Shown in pieces: positions 1 to 7,575 of a DNA stretch of 64,000 nucleotides. The translations under genes were made by a program, and so were the position numbers. The notes beneath the pieces were generated by a model. It was not told the origin of the DNA, ran no database searches, and was given only the letters and a program-made list of their open reading frames with translations. Source of the stretch: Rubrivivax rivuli (GTDB lineage: Bacteria; Pseudomonadota; Gammaproteobacteria; Burkholderiales; Burkholderiaceae_C); the NCBI RefSeq assembly GCF_004016505.1, contig NZ_SACR01000003.1:558001-622000 (forward strand), given 5' to 3'. The stretch's first letter is position 1. Every line of letters starts with the position of its first letter.

Positions 1-1
1 C

Positions 2-7
2 TAGAAT
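2..7 (+). promoter_or_regulatory. -10-like hexamer TAGAAT just before the first gene
   Basis: TAGAAT ends 8 nt before the ATG at 16, so the predicted RNA start lies at or next to the start codon. The -35 region falls outside the window. The same arrangement recurs upstream of metG, DUF2782 and uvrD, which is why it is listed here. Confidence 0.45.
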
Positions 8-15
8 TCGCGCCC

Positions 16-1365
16 ATGGAAGCCCGCCCCGCCCCGGCCGAAGACTGGCCCAACGCCACCGTGCTGGTGGTCGACGACGAACCCGGCATGCGCAACTTCC
101 TGCTCAAGACGCTGGCGCCGCGCGTGGGCCAGGTGCTGGGCGCAGGGTCGGCCGAAGAGGCCGAGGCGCTGCTGCAGAAGCACCGCTGCGACCTGCTGAT
201 CCTCGACATCACGCTGCCCGGCAAGAACGGCATCGAGTTGCTGAAGGCCCTGCGCGAGCAAGGCAATGCGTGTGAGGTGGTGCTGATCACGGCCTTCGCC
301 GATCTCGACACCGCCATCGAGGCGCTGCGCGCCGGCGCAGGCGATTTCCTGCTCAAGCCTTTCCGCACGGCGCAGGTGCTCGGCGCGGTGCGCCAGGGCC
401 TGGAGCGCGCGCGCCTGAAGCGCGAGAACTGGGTGCTGCGCCGCAGCCTGCACCGCCACACGCCGCCAGCCGATGGCCTGGTGGGGCGCAGCATCGTCAT
501 CAAGGGCCTGCAGGCCGCGCTGCAGCGTGTCGCCGCGGTGGACAGCACCGTGCTCCTGACCGGCGCCTCCGGCACCGGCAAGGAACTCGCGGCGCAGGCC
601 CTGCACCGGTTGGGCAGCGGGCCTGATGCGCCTTTCGTGCCGGTGAACTGCGCGGCCATCTCGCCCATGCAGATCGAGGCCGAACTGTTCGGCAGCCCCG
701 GGCGCGACGGCCTCTTCGTCTACGCGCAGGGCGGCACGCTCTTCCTCGACGAGATCGGCGAGATGCCGCTGCCGATGCAGGCCACGCTGCTGCGTGCGCT
801 CGAGACGCGTTCCATCCGGCCCGTGGGCAGCCAGCAGGAGATTCCCCTGCAACTGCGCATCGTCGCCGCCACCAACCGGCCGCTGCGCAGCGAGGTGGAG
901 GCCGGCCTCTTCCGCGCCGACCTCTACTACCGCCTGCAGGTGGTGGAGCTGAAGCTGCCGCCGCTGGCCGCGCACAAGGAAGACATCCCCGACCTGGTGG
1001 CGCACTTCATCGCCACGCTGGCGCCGCGCCTGGGCGTGCCGCCCATCGCCGTGAGCGATGACGAGATGCGCTACCTGCAGCAGTACGACTGGCCGGGCAA
1101 TGTGCGCGAGCTGCGCAACCTCATCGAACGCTCGCTCATCGTCGGCGCGCTCAACGTCTCGGCGCTGTACCAGAGCCTCTCGCGCACGCACGGCGAGCCG
1201 GCACGCCTGGCGCCAGGCGACATCACCGATCTGCACACGCTGGAGAAGCGCCACATCCTGGCCGTGCTGGACAGCGTGGACGGCGACAAGACCCGTGCGG
1301 CGCAGTTGCTGGGCATCTCGCGCCGCACGCTGGAACGCCGCTGCGCGGAGTGGACCCCGGCGTGA
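16..1365 (+). CDS. NtrC-family response regulator lacking the GAFTGA loop
   Basis: A 449-residue response regulator with the usual three parts. The receiver domain (about 14-130) has the acidic pair D20-D21, phospho-acceptor D64 (LILDITLP) and K114. The AAA+ domain (about 155-385) has Walker A GASGTGKE at 183-190 and Walker B LFLDE at 242-246. The C-terminus is a Fis-type helix-turn-helix (RAAQLLGISRRTLERR). Between ELFG (223-226) and GGTLFLDE only 12 residues remain where NtrC has about 21, and the sigma-54-contacting GAFTGA motif is gone. It may therefore work without sigma-54, as Rhodobacter NtrC does, or not activate by ATP hydrolysis at all. The next gene, its likely kinase, overlaps by 4 nt (GTGA). 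The start at 16 is the first ATG. Confidence 0.9.
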   Translation: MEARPAPAEDWPNATVLVVDDEPGMRNFLLKTLAPRVGQVLGAGSAEEAEALLQKHRCDLLILDITLPGKNGIELLKALREQGNACEVVLITAFADLDTAIEALRAGAGDFLLKPFRTAQVLGAVRQGLERARLKRENWVLRRSLHRHTPPADGLVGRSIVIKGLQAALQRVAAVDSTVLLTGASGTGKELAAQALHRLGSGPDAPFVPVNCAAISPMQIEAELFGSPGRDGLFVYAQGGTLFLDEIGEMPLPMQATLLRALETRSIRPVGSQQEIPLQLRIVAATNRPLRSEVEAGLFRADLYYRLQVVELKLPPLAAHKEDIPDLVAHFIATLAPRLGVPPIAVSDDEMRYLQQYDWPGNVRELRNLIERSLIVGALNVSALYQSLSRTHGEPARLAPGDITDLHTLEKRHILAVLDSVDGDKTRAAQLLGISRRTLERRCAEWTPA

Positions 1366-3341
1366 CCACGCCCACGGGCGCCCGTGCCGGCCGCGCGCTG
1401 CAGCCGGGCTGGTTCGCGCGCCTGAGCATCCGCAACAAGCTGCTGGCGCTGACGCTGCTGCCGCTGCTGGGCGTGCTGCCGCTCCTGGGCGCGGGGCTGC
1501 TGTGGTGGACCGACACCGCCATCGACGCGCTGCTGCGCACCAAGGTGCGCGCCGACCTCGCGGTGGCCCACGGCTACTTCGAGCGTGTGCTGGCCGAGGT
1601 GGGCGGCAGCGTGGGTGCGGCGGCCGAGTCGCAGGCGCTGGCTCGTGCGCTGCGCTCCCCGGCCGAGCTGCAGGCGCTGCTGCTGCGCTACGAGCGCCGC
1701 GAGCGGCTCGACTTCCTGCGCGTGCTGCCGCCCGACCCCACGCGGGCCGACAGCACCAGCGTGGAGGTGCTGGCGCCCGAGCAGCAAGGCCTGCTGAGCC
1801 CGGCGCTGCGCGAGCGCGTGGCCGTGCCGCTGCTGGACACGCGCAACGCCGCACCCACGGCCCGTGCCGTGGAAGACCGCGCCATGCTGCTGCTGGCCAC
1901 GCGCGCGGTGCGCAACGACGCCGGTGAGCTCATCGGGCACCTGCAAGGCGGCGTGCTGCTCAACCGCAACCTGCCCTTCATCGACCACATCAACGAGATC
2001 GTCTACCCAGCGGGCTCGCTGCCCTTCGCCGACTGGGGCAGCAAGGGCACGGCCACGCTCTTCCTCGACGACGTGCGCATCAGCACCAACGTGCGGCTGT
2101 TCGGCGGCGTGGCCGAAGAGCGCGCCATCGGCACCCGTGTGTCGCAGAGCGTGCGTGCGGCCGTGCTGGGCCAGGGCCAGATGTGGCTGGACCGTGCCTT
2201 CGTCGTGCAGGACTGGTACGTCTCGGCCTACCTGCCCCTGGCTGACGGGCAAGGCCGGCGCGTGGGCATGCTCTATGTGGGCGTGCTGGAGCGGCCCTTC
2301 GTGCTGCTGAAGTACGCCGCGCTGGCCAGCATCGGCGTGCTTTTCTTCGGCGTGATGATCGTCGCGGCCTTCGTCAGCCTGCGCTGGGCGCGCGGCATCT
2401 TTCACCCGCTGGAGCGGATGGAAGCCACCATGCAGTGCGTGGAGGGCGGCGATCTGGGCGCGCGCGTGGGCGCGGTGGCCAACGCCGACGAGGTGGGCCG
2501 CCTGGCGCAGCACCTGGACGAGCTGCTGGCCACCATCGAAGACAACACGCGCCGACTGCAGGGCTGGAACGCCGAGCTCGACGCCAAGGTGGCCGAGCGC
2601 ACGGCCGCGCTGCAGGCCGCGCAGCGCCAGCTGGTGCAGGCCGAGAAACTGGCCACCGTGGGGCAGCTGACGGCCAGCATTGCACACGAGGTGAACAACC
2701 CCATCGCGGTGATCCAGGGCAACCTCGATCTGCTGCGCGAGCTGCTGGGCGCCGAGGCCGCTTCTCGCGTGGCGCCCGAGCTCAAGCTGGTGGACGCGCA
2801 GATCGAGCGCATGCGCCTCATCGTGACGCGGCTGCTGCAGTTTGCGCGGCCGGGCGAGTTCGCGGGCTACGTGGAAGCCGTGGACACCGCACGCCTGCTC
2901 GACGATTGCCTGGTGCTGGCCGGGCACCAGATCTCGCGCGCCGGCGTGCAGGTGGAGCGCGACTTCCGCGCCACGCGCCAGCCGCCCATCAATGCGCAGG
3001 AGTTGCAGCAGGTGCTGGTGAACCTGATCGTCAATGCGCTGCAGGCCCTGCCAAGCGGCGGCACGCTGCATCTGGCCACGGCCGACGGCGGCACGGCCGA
3101 GGCGCCAGTGGTCGTGATCACGGTGGCCGACAACGGCCCGGGTCTCGCCCCTGAGTTGCTGGCGCAGCTGTTCCAGCCCTTCGTCACGCGCCGGCAAGAA
3201 GGCACGGGCCTCGGGCTGTGGATCAGCCGCGAGATCGTCGAACGCTACGGTGGCACGCTGGAAGCCGCGAACGCGCCCCAGAAAGACGACGGCGCCCCGG
3301 GGGGCGCCGTGTTCACGGTGAGGCTGAAGGCCGAGGGCTGA
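1362..3341 (+). CDS. Membrane sensor histidine kinase
   Basis: About 659 residues from the GTG at 1362, which overlaps the regulator's TGA (GTGA); an in-frame GTG at 1350 is the alternative. A first membrane helix (about 28-49) is followed by a periplasmic sensor region of roughly 260 residues of Cache-like size, with the motif GVLLNRNLPFID. A second helix (about 305-327) and a HAMP linker follow. The HisKA domain has H442 in SIAHEVNNP. The HATPase domain has an N box (VNLIVNALQALPSG), D/G boxes (DNGPG, GTGLGLWIS) and an intact C-terminus. It should phosphorylate the overlapping NtrC-type regulator. The ligand cannot be read from the sequence. It converges on ahpF with only 11 nt between stops. 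Confidence 0.9.
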   Translation: MTTPTGARAGRALQPGWFARLSIRNKLLALTLLPLLGVLPLLGAGLLWWTDTAIDALLRTKVRADLAVAHGYFERVLAEVGGSVGAAAESQALARALRSPAELQALLLRYERRERLDFLRVLPPDPTRADSTSVEVLAPEQQGLLSPALRERVAVPLLDTRNAAPTARAVEDRAMLLLATRAVRNDAGELIGHLQGGVLLNRNLPFIDHINEIVYPAGSLPFADWGSKGTATLFLDDVRISTNVRLFGGVAEERAIGTRVSQSVRAAVLGQGQMWLDRAFVVQDWYVSAYLPLADGQGRRVGMLYVGVLERPFVLLKYAALASIGVLFFGVMIVAAFVSLRWARGIFHPLERMEATMQCVEGGDLGARVGAVANADEVGRLAQHLDELLATIEDNTRRLQGWNAELDAKVAERTAALQAAQRQLVQAEKLATVGQLTASIAHEVNNPIAVIQGNLDLLRELLGAEAASRVAPELKLVDAQIERMRLIVTRLLQFARPGEFAGYVEAVDTARLLDDCLVLAGHQISRAGVQVERDFRATRQPPINAQELQQVLVNLIVNALQALPSGGTLHLATADGGTAEAPVVVITVADNGPGLAPELLAQLFQPFVTRRQEGTGLGLWISREIVERYGGTLEAANAPQKDDGAPGGAVFTVRLKAEG

Positions 3342-3352
3342 TCAGACCGCCA

Positions 3353-4918
3353 TCAAGCCGCAGCAGGCGTGCGGATCAGGTGGTCGAAGGCGCTGAGCGC
3401 GGCCTTGGCTCCCTCGCCCGCGGCGATGATGATCTGCTTGAACGGCACCGTCGTCGCGTCACCCGCGGCGTAGACGCCCGGCACGTTGGTGGCGCCCTTG
3501 GCGTCGACGATGATCTCGCCGTAGCGGCTCAACTCCACCGTGCCCTTGAGGAACTCGGTGTTGGGCACCAGGCCGATCTGCACGAAAACGCCGGCCAGCG
3601 GCAGGCGGTGTTCGCTGCCATCGGCACGGTTCTTGAACACCAGGCCGTCGACCTTCTGGCCATCGCCGGTGATCTCGGTGGTCTGCGCGTTGGTGTAGAT
3701 CTGCACGTTGGGCAGGCTCTTGAGCTTGTTCACCAGCACGGCGTCGGCCTTGAGCTGGTCGGCGAACTCCACCACCGTCACGTGCTCCACCACGCCGGCC
3801 AGGTCGATGGCCGCTTCCACGCCCGAGTTGCCGCCGCCGATGACGGCCACCTTCTTGCCCTTGAACAGCGGGCCGTCGCAGTGCGGGCAGTAGGCCACGC
3901 CCTTGTTGCGGTACTCGGCCTCGCCGGGCACGTTGACGTTCTTCCAGCGCGCACCGGTGCTGAGGATGACGCTGCGGCCCTGCAGCACCGCGCCGTTGTC
4001 CAGCGTGACGGCGATGGTGCCCCCGGGCTGCGCCGCGGGTTCCAGCTTGGCCACGCGCTGGCCGTTCATGATGTCCACGTCATAGGCCTTGGCATGGGCT
4101 TCCAGCGCGGCGGCGAACTTCGGGCCTTGGGTTTCCAGCACGGAGATGTAGTTCTCGATGCCCAGGGTGTCGAGCGTCTGGCCGCCGAAGCGCTCGGCCA
4201 CGATGCCGGTCTTGATGCCCTTGCGCGCGGCGTACACGGCCGCGGCCGCGCCGGCGGGGCCGCCGCCGACGATCAGCACGTCGAAGGTGTCTTTCTTGGA
4301 GAGCTTGGCCGCATCGCGCGCGGCGCTGCCGGTGTCCACCTTCTTCAGGATCTCGGCAATCTCCATGCGGCCGTTGCCGAAGGGCTGGCCGTTGAGGAAG
4401 ACGCTGGGCACGGCCATGATCTGCCGCTGCTCCACCTCGTCCTGGAAAAGGCCGCCGTCCACGGCCACGTGCCGAACGCGCGGGTTCAGTACTGCCATCA
4501 GGTTGAGCGCCTGCACGACATCGGGGCAGTTGTGGCAGGTCAGGCTCATGTAGGTCTCGAAGACGAAGTCGCCTTCCAGCGACTTGATCTGCTCGATGAC
4601 ATCGGCCTCCACCTTGGGCGGGTGGCCACCGGCCTGCAGCAGCGCCAGCACCAGCGAGGTGAACTCGTGACCCATGGGGATGGCCGCGAAGCGCACGCCC
4701 ATGTCGGCGCCCTGGCGCGTGATCTGGAACGAGGGGCGGCGGGCGTCACTGCCGTCGAAGCGGGCGGTGACTTTGTCATTGAGCGCCGCGATCTCGGTGA
4801 TCAGCTCACGCATCTCGGCCGAGGCCGGGCGGTCATCGAGGCTGGCGATCAGCTCGATGGGGTGCTGCAGGCGCTCGAGGTAGGCCTTGAGCTGCGCTTG
4901 GATGTTGCTGTCGAGCAT
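3353..4918 (-). CDS. ahpF: Alkyl hydroperoxide reductase subunit F
   Basis: Flavoprotein that passes electrons from NAD(P)H to AhpC. Starting at [10 protein letters not shown] gives 521 residues, the usual AhpF length; an upstream in-frame extension to 4996 would run through a hairpin and is rejected. The N-terminal double-thioredoxin-fold domain carries the CHNC redox pair at C128/C131. The FAD/NAD(P)H part has [10 protein letters not shown], the CPHC active-site disulfide and [13 protein letters not shown], ending with the FAD-contact segment GVYAAGDAT. It lies downstream of ahpC on the same strand, 179 nt away, separated by an interspersed repeat and a strong hairpin. That spacing would allow lower expression than ahpC. 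Confidence 0.97.
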   Translation of the reverse strand: MLDSNIQAQLKAYLERLQHPIELIASLDDRPASAEMRELITEIAALNDKVTARFDGSDARRPSFQITRQGADMGVRFAAIPMGHEFTSLVLALLQAGGHPPKVEADVIEQIKSLEGDFVFETYMSLTCHNCPDVVQALNLMAVLNPRVRHVAVDGGLFQDEVEQRQIMAVPSVFLNGQPFGNGRMEIAEILKKVDTGSAARDAAKLSKKDTFDVLIVGGGPAGAAAAVYAARKGIKTGIVAERFGGQTLDTLGIENYISVLETQGPKFAAALEAHAKAYDVDIMNGQRVAKLEPAAQPGGTIAVTLDNGAVLQGRSVILSTGARWKNVNVPGEAEYRNKGVAYCPHCDGPLFKGKKVAVIGGGNSGVEAAIDLAGVVEHVTVVEFADQLKADAVLVNKLKSLPNVQIYTNAQTTEITGDGQKVDGLVFKNRADGSEHRLPLAGVFVQIGLVPNTEFLKGTVELSRYGEIIVDAKGATNVPGVYAAGDATTVPFKQIIIAAGEGAKAALSAFDHLIRTPAAA

Positions 4919-4952
4919 GGCGGCGTCCTGAGAAATCGGTGGTTCAGAAACG

Positions 4953-4982
4953 GCTCCGCCGGCCCGGCAGGGCCGGCGGAGC
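4953..4982 (-). terminator. Strong 13-bp hairpin between ahpC and ahpF
   Basis: A perfect inverted repeat: 13 bases at 4953-4965 pair with 4970-4982 across a 4-nt loop. It is almost all G/C and has no T-tract, so it is more likely an attenuator or an mRNA-stability element than a full stop. It sits in the ahpC-ahpF intergenic region, 35 nt before the ahpF start. Partial termination or 3'-end protection of ahpC mRNA would give more AhpC than AhpF. Confidence 0.6.
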
Positions 4983-5010
4983 ATGGGCAGGAACAAGGCT
5001 CACCACCCAA

Positions 5011-5097
5011 TCAAGGGCCTTGCGCGGAACCGGCTTCGCCGGGCCGCTGCAAGAGCCTCCTCGGGGGGTGGCGAGCGCTAGCGAGCCTGGGGGCTCG
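5011..5097 (-). repeat. Interspersed intergenic repeat, copy A (after ahpC)
   Basis: About 87 bp that recur at 18479-18564 with roughly 85-90% identity by eye, including the shared block GCGGAACCGGCTTCGCCGGG. It begins directly at the ahpC stop codon. Internal inverted repeats (GAGCC/GGCTC arms and a CCTCGGGGGG core) would fold in RNA. Similar G/C-rich elements after stop codons are common in Burkholderiales genomes. Function unknown; a terminator-like or RNA-stabilising element is plausible. Confidence 0.8.
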
Positions 5098-5661
5098 TCA
5101 GATCTTGCCGACGAGGTCGAGCGAGGGGGTGAGGGTCTTGGCGCCTTCGTTCCACTTGGCCGGGCACACCTGGCCGGGGTTGGCGGCGGTGTACTGGGCG
5201 GCCTTGAGCTTGCGCACGGTTTCCTTCACGTCACGGGCGATCTCGTTGCTGTGGATTTCGGCCGTCTTGATCACGCCATCAGGGTTGATCACGAAGGTGC
5301 CGCGCAGCGCCAGGCCTTCTTCCGGAATATGCACGCCGAAGGCGTTGGTCAGCGTGTGGGTGGGGTCGCCCACCAGCGGGAACTTGGCCTTGCCGACGGC
5401 CGGGCTGGTTTCGTGCCACACCTTGTGCGAGAAGTGCGTGTCGGTGGTGACGATGTAGACCTCGGTCTTGAGCTTCTGGAACTCGGCGTAGTGCTCGGCC
5501 GCGTCTTCGATCTCGGTCGGGCAGTTGAAGGTGAAGGCGGCCGGCATGAAGATCAGCACCGACCACTGGCCCTTCAGGCTCTGCTCGGTGACTTCGATGA
5601 ACTTGCCGTTGTGGAAGGCCTGGGTCTTGAAGGGCTGGACTTGGGTGTTGATCAGGGACAT
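5098..5661 (-). CDS. ahpC: Alkyl hydroperoxide reductase subunit C (2-Cys peroxiredoxin)
   Basis: Cytoplasmic peroxiredoxin that reduces H2O2, organic peroxides and peroxynitrite. Starting at MSLINTQVQPF gives 187 residues, the same size as E. coli AhpC. The peroxidatic cysteine is C47 in FTFNCPTEIED. The resolving cysteine is in PGQVCPAKW near the C-terminus. The 35-residue upstream extension to 5766 would cover the promoter and is rejected. The 5' region carries an OxyR-like box (5743-5779) next to a -10-like CAGAAT (5714-5719), so the gene is probably induced by peroxide. ahpF follows on the same strand. Confidence 0.97.
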   Translation of the reverse strand: MSLINTQVQPFKTQAFHNGKFIEVTEQSLKGQWSVLIFMPAAFTFNCPTEIEDAAEHYAEFQKLKTEVYIVTTDTHFSHKVWHETSPAVGKAKFPLVGDPTHTLTNAFGVHIPEEGLALRGTFVINPDGVIKTAEIHSNEIARDVKETVRKLKAAQYTAANPGQVCPAKWNEGAKTLTPSLDLVGKI

Positions 5662-5713
5662 GCGAAGTGCTCCGTTGGGGTTGTAGAGAGGAGGGAAAAC
5701 ACTGAACAGACAA

Positions 5714-5719
5714 GATTCT
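5714..5719 (-). promoter_or_regulatory. -10-like hexamer of ahpC
   Basis: On the minus strand this reads CAGAAT. With a 17-nt spacer the -35 position would be 5737-5742 (CCGCTG, a poor match), immediately beside the OxyR-like box. This is the expected layout of an activator-dependent promoter. The leader to ahpC would be about 45 nt. Confidence 0.45.
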
Positions 5720-5742
5720 GGCCCCAGGCGGGCATGCAGCGG

Positions 5743-5779
5743 ATTGATTGATGGAATAAGCCCCATCGTTTTTGGCTAT
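5743..5779 (-). promoter_or_regulatory. OxyR-like box upstream of ahpC
   Basis: Four tetramers spaced by exactly 7 nt: ATTG, GAAT, ATCG, CTAT (read on the plus strand). Against the OxyR consensus ATAG-N7-CTAT-N7-ATAG-N7-CTAT this matches 12 of 16 positions with exact spacing. The box abuts the predicted ahpC -35 region, where OxyR contacts RNA polymerase. AhpC is a classical OxyR target, which supports the call. Confidence 0.7.
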
Positions 5780-5799
5780 TGAGCTGCCACCTGGCCATG

Positions 5800-5824
5800 A
5801 AAAAGCCGCCCCGGGGGGCGGCTG
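5800..5824 (-). terminator. Rho-independent terminator of mrp
   Basis: On the minus strand an 8-bp GCCGCCCC/GGGGCGGC stem (5805-5812 with 5815-5822) is followed by a run of five T. It lies 29 nt past the mrp stop codon. The T-run is followed by CATGGCC, a flank shared by the other strong minus-strand terminators of this window. Confidence 0.85.
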
Positions 5825-5852
5825 GCGGCAGGGCGTGCAGGCTGCGGCCCGC

Positions 5853-6950
5853 TCAGGTGCCCTTGCTCACCGAGATGGTCGGGAACCTGGACGAAAAGTC
5901 CTTGGCCTTGGCGGCCACCTTCACGGCGACCTGGCGGGCCACGGCCTTGTAGATGGCGGCGATCTCGCCCTCGGGGTCGGCCACCACGGTGGGGCGGCCG
6001 GCGTCGGCCTGTTCGCGGATGCTCAGGTTCAGCGGCAGTGCGCCCAGGTAGCCCACGTTGTACTCGGCGGCCATCTTCTTGCCGCCATCGGCGCCGAAGA
6101 TGTGCTCGGTGTGGCCGCAGTTCGGGCAGCAGTACACGGCCATGTTCTCGACGATGCCCAGGATGGGCACGCCCACCTTTTCGAACATCTTCAGGCCCTT
6201 CTTCGCGTCGAGCAGCGCGATGTCCTGCGGGGTGGTGACGATCACCGCGCCTGTCAGGGGCACACGCTGGCTCAGCGTGAGCGCGATGTCGCCGGTACCG
6301 GGCGGCATGTCGACCAGCAGGTAGTCGATGTCGCGCCAGTTGGTCTGGTTCAGCAGCTGGTCGAGCGCCTGCGTCGCCATGGGGCCGCGCCAGATCATGG
6401 CCTGGTCGGGCTCGATCAGGAAGCCGATGCTCATGACCTGCACGCCGTAGTTCTCCAGCGGCTCGATGCGCTTGCCGTCTTCGCTCTCGGGGCGGCCGCT
6501 GATGCCCATCATCATGGGCTGGCTGGGGCCGTAGATGTCGGCGTCCAGGATGCCGACGCTGGCCCCCTCGGCGGCCAGGGCCAGCGCCAGGTTCACGGTG
6601 GTGGTGCTCTTGCCCACGCCGCCCTTGCCCGAGGCCACGGCGATGATGTTCTTCACCTTGGGCAGCAGCGCCACGCCGCGCTGCACGGCGTGGCTGACGA
6701 TGCGGGTGACGATCTCCACGCTGACGTTCTGCACGCCCGGCACGGTGCGCGCCGCGGCGATGAGCGCCTTGCGCAGGGCCGGGTGCTGGCTTTTGGCCGG
6801 GTAGCCCAGTTCCACCTGGAAGGCGATGTCGCCCTCTTCGATCCGCAGGTTCTTCAGCGCCTTGCTGCTGACGAAATCCTTGCCCGTGTGGGCGTCGACG
6901 ACGGTCTTGAGCGCGTCGAGCAGCGCGCTTTCCTGGACGGTGGCGGTCAT
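5853..6950 (-). CDS. apbC: Mrp/ApbC-family iron-sulfur carrier ATPase
   Basis: Cytosolic P-loop ATPase that binds and transfers [4Fe-4S] clusters. The 365-residue form starts at MTATVQESALL; the longer frame to 7349 overlaps the neighbouring gene and is rejected. An N-terminal MIP18/DUF59 domain (about 1-85) is followed by the deviant Walker A GKGGVGKSTTT and the DADIYGPSQP segment. VDMPPGTGDIALTLSQ is the Mrp signature. A C-terminal cysteine pair is present in YCCPNCGHTEHIFG (CPNC), which binds the bridging cluster. It ends at a clear terminator. A short exported-protein gene and metG lie upstream; mrp close to metG is a common pairing. Confidence 0.95.
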   Translation of the reverse strand: MTATVQESALLDALKTVVDAHTGKDFVSSKALKNLRIEEGDIAFQVELGYPAKSQHPALRKALIAAARTVPGVQNVSVEIVTRIVSHAVQRGVALLPKVKNIIAVASGKGGVGKSTTTVNLALALAAEGASVGILDADIYGPSQPMMMGISGRPESEDGKRIEPLENYGVQVMSIGFLIEPDQAMIWRGPMATQALDQLLNQTNWRDIDYLLVDMPPGTGDIALTLSQRVPLTGAVIVTTPQDIALLDAKKGLKMFEKVGVPILGIVENMAVYCCPNCGHTEHIFGADGGKKMAAEYNVGYLGALPLNLSIREQADAGRPTVVADPEGEIAAIYKAVARQVAVKVAAKAKDFSSRFPTISVSKGT

Positions 6951-7050
6951 GGCAGGGGGCTGCGAGCAGCCTGTTTGGGATGGGAGGCCGGGGAGTCTAG
7001 CGGCCCGGGCGGGCCCGCCCGGCGCAAGGGTGTTGCGACGCCGGGACCGG

Positions 7051-7542
7051 CTACTCCACGCGTCGCACGCGCGGCGCCTTGTTCGCGCCCTCGATCTCCA
7101 GCACAAAGCCTCCCAGCAGGGCTCGGCGCACCGTGACCTTGGCGTCGGTGAGCGCGTAGACGCCCTGGCTGTCGTCGACCACCTGCCACACCTGCCCGTT
7201 GGCCAGGCGGATGCGCGTGCGCGGGCCCCAGCCTTCGAAGAAGCCGGGGATGCTGCTTTGCAGGGCCTGAGGCTCGTCACGGCGCTCTTGCCCGAAGTTC
7301 GGCGCGGCAACGGATGCGGCGGGCGCCACCCGTGCCGGTGCGCGGGCATCCCCCATCACCTTCGATGCAGGCGCCGGCGTTGCCAGGGCGCTCCCTGGCA
7401 GCGGCAGTGCGTCGTAGCAGGCCAGCCTTGCGGCGGTGTCGGTCACGGCGCGGCAGGTGGCCAGGTCGCGGCCCTGGGCGGCCGGGGCGAAGAACAGCGC
7501 GACGCCCATCAGGGCCGCGGCGCAGGCAGTGGGTGCGGTCAT
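7051..7542 (-). CDS. Small exported protein of unknown function (LACYD motif)
   Basis: 163 residues with an N-terminal hydrophobic signal-like segment (MTAPTACAAALMGVALFF, then APAAQG). Next comes the cysteine-containing motif LATCRAVTDTAARLACYDAL, which I know from many short proteobacterial periplasmic proteins of unassigned function. An Ala/Pro-rich linker leads to a C-terminal half of predicted beta strands (RIRLANGQVWQVVDD). Divergent from metG with 33 nt between starts. Its frame runs on across metG as an antisense shadow, so only the part after this start is annotated. Function unknown; periplasmic location is inferred. Confidence 0.75.
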   Translation of the reverse strand: MTAPTACAAALMGVALFFAPAAQGRDLATCRAVTDTAARLACYDALPLPGSALATPAPASKVMGDARAPARVAPAASVAAPNFGQERRDEPQALQSSIPGFFEGWGPRTRIRLANGQVWQVVDDSQGVYALTDAKVTVRRALLGGFVLEIEGANKAPRVRRVE

Positions 7543-7563
7543 GCCCGCGATGATGCCCCCTCC

Positions 7564-7569
7564 TAGAAT
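7564..7569 (+). promoter_or_regulatory. -10-like TAGAAT of metG (predicted leaderless)
   Basis: TAGAAT ends 6 nt before the metG ATG (7576), which puts the expected transcription start on the A of the start codon. No convincing -35 is visible. GAGGG directly touches the ATG, too close for a normal ribosome-binding site. One of several identical arrangements in the window. Confidence 0.5.
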
Positions 7570-7575
7570 CGAGGG

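Noticed and set aside
1..1854. 617-residue reading frame on the minus strand over the response-regulator and kinase genes
   Set aside because: It is rich in Arg/Ala and has no recognisable domain. The plus-strand genes with full motifs occupy this DNA. High GC leaves long open antisense frames throughout the window.
3218..5458. 746-residue plus-strand frame across ahpF and ahpC
   Set aside because: Antisense shadow of two genes with complete catalytic motifs; composition is His/Gly/Arg-rich with no domain.
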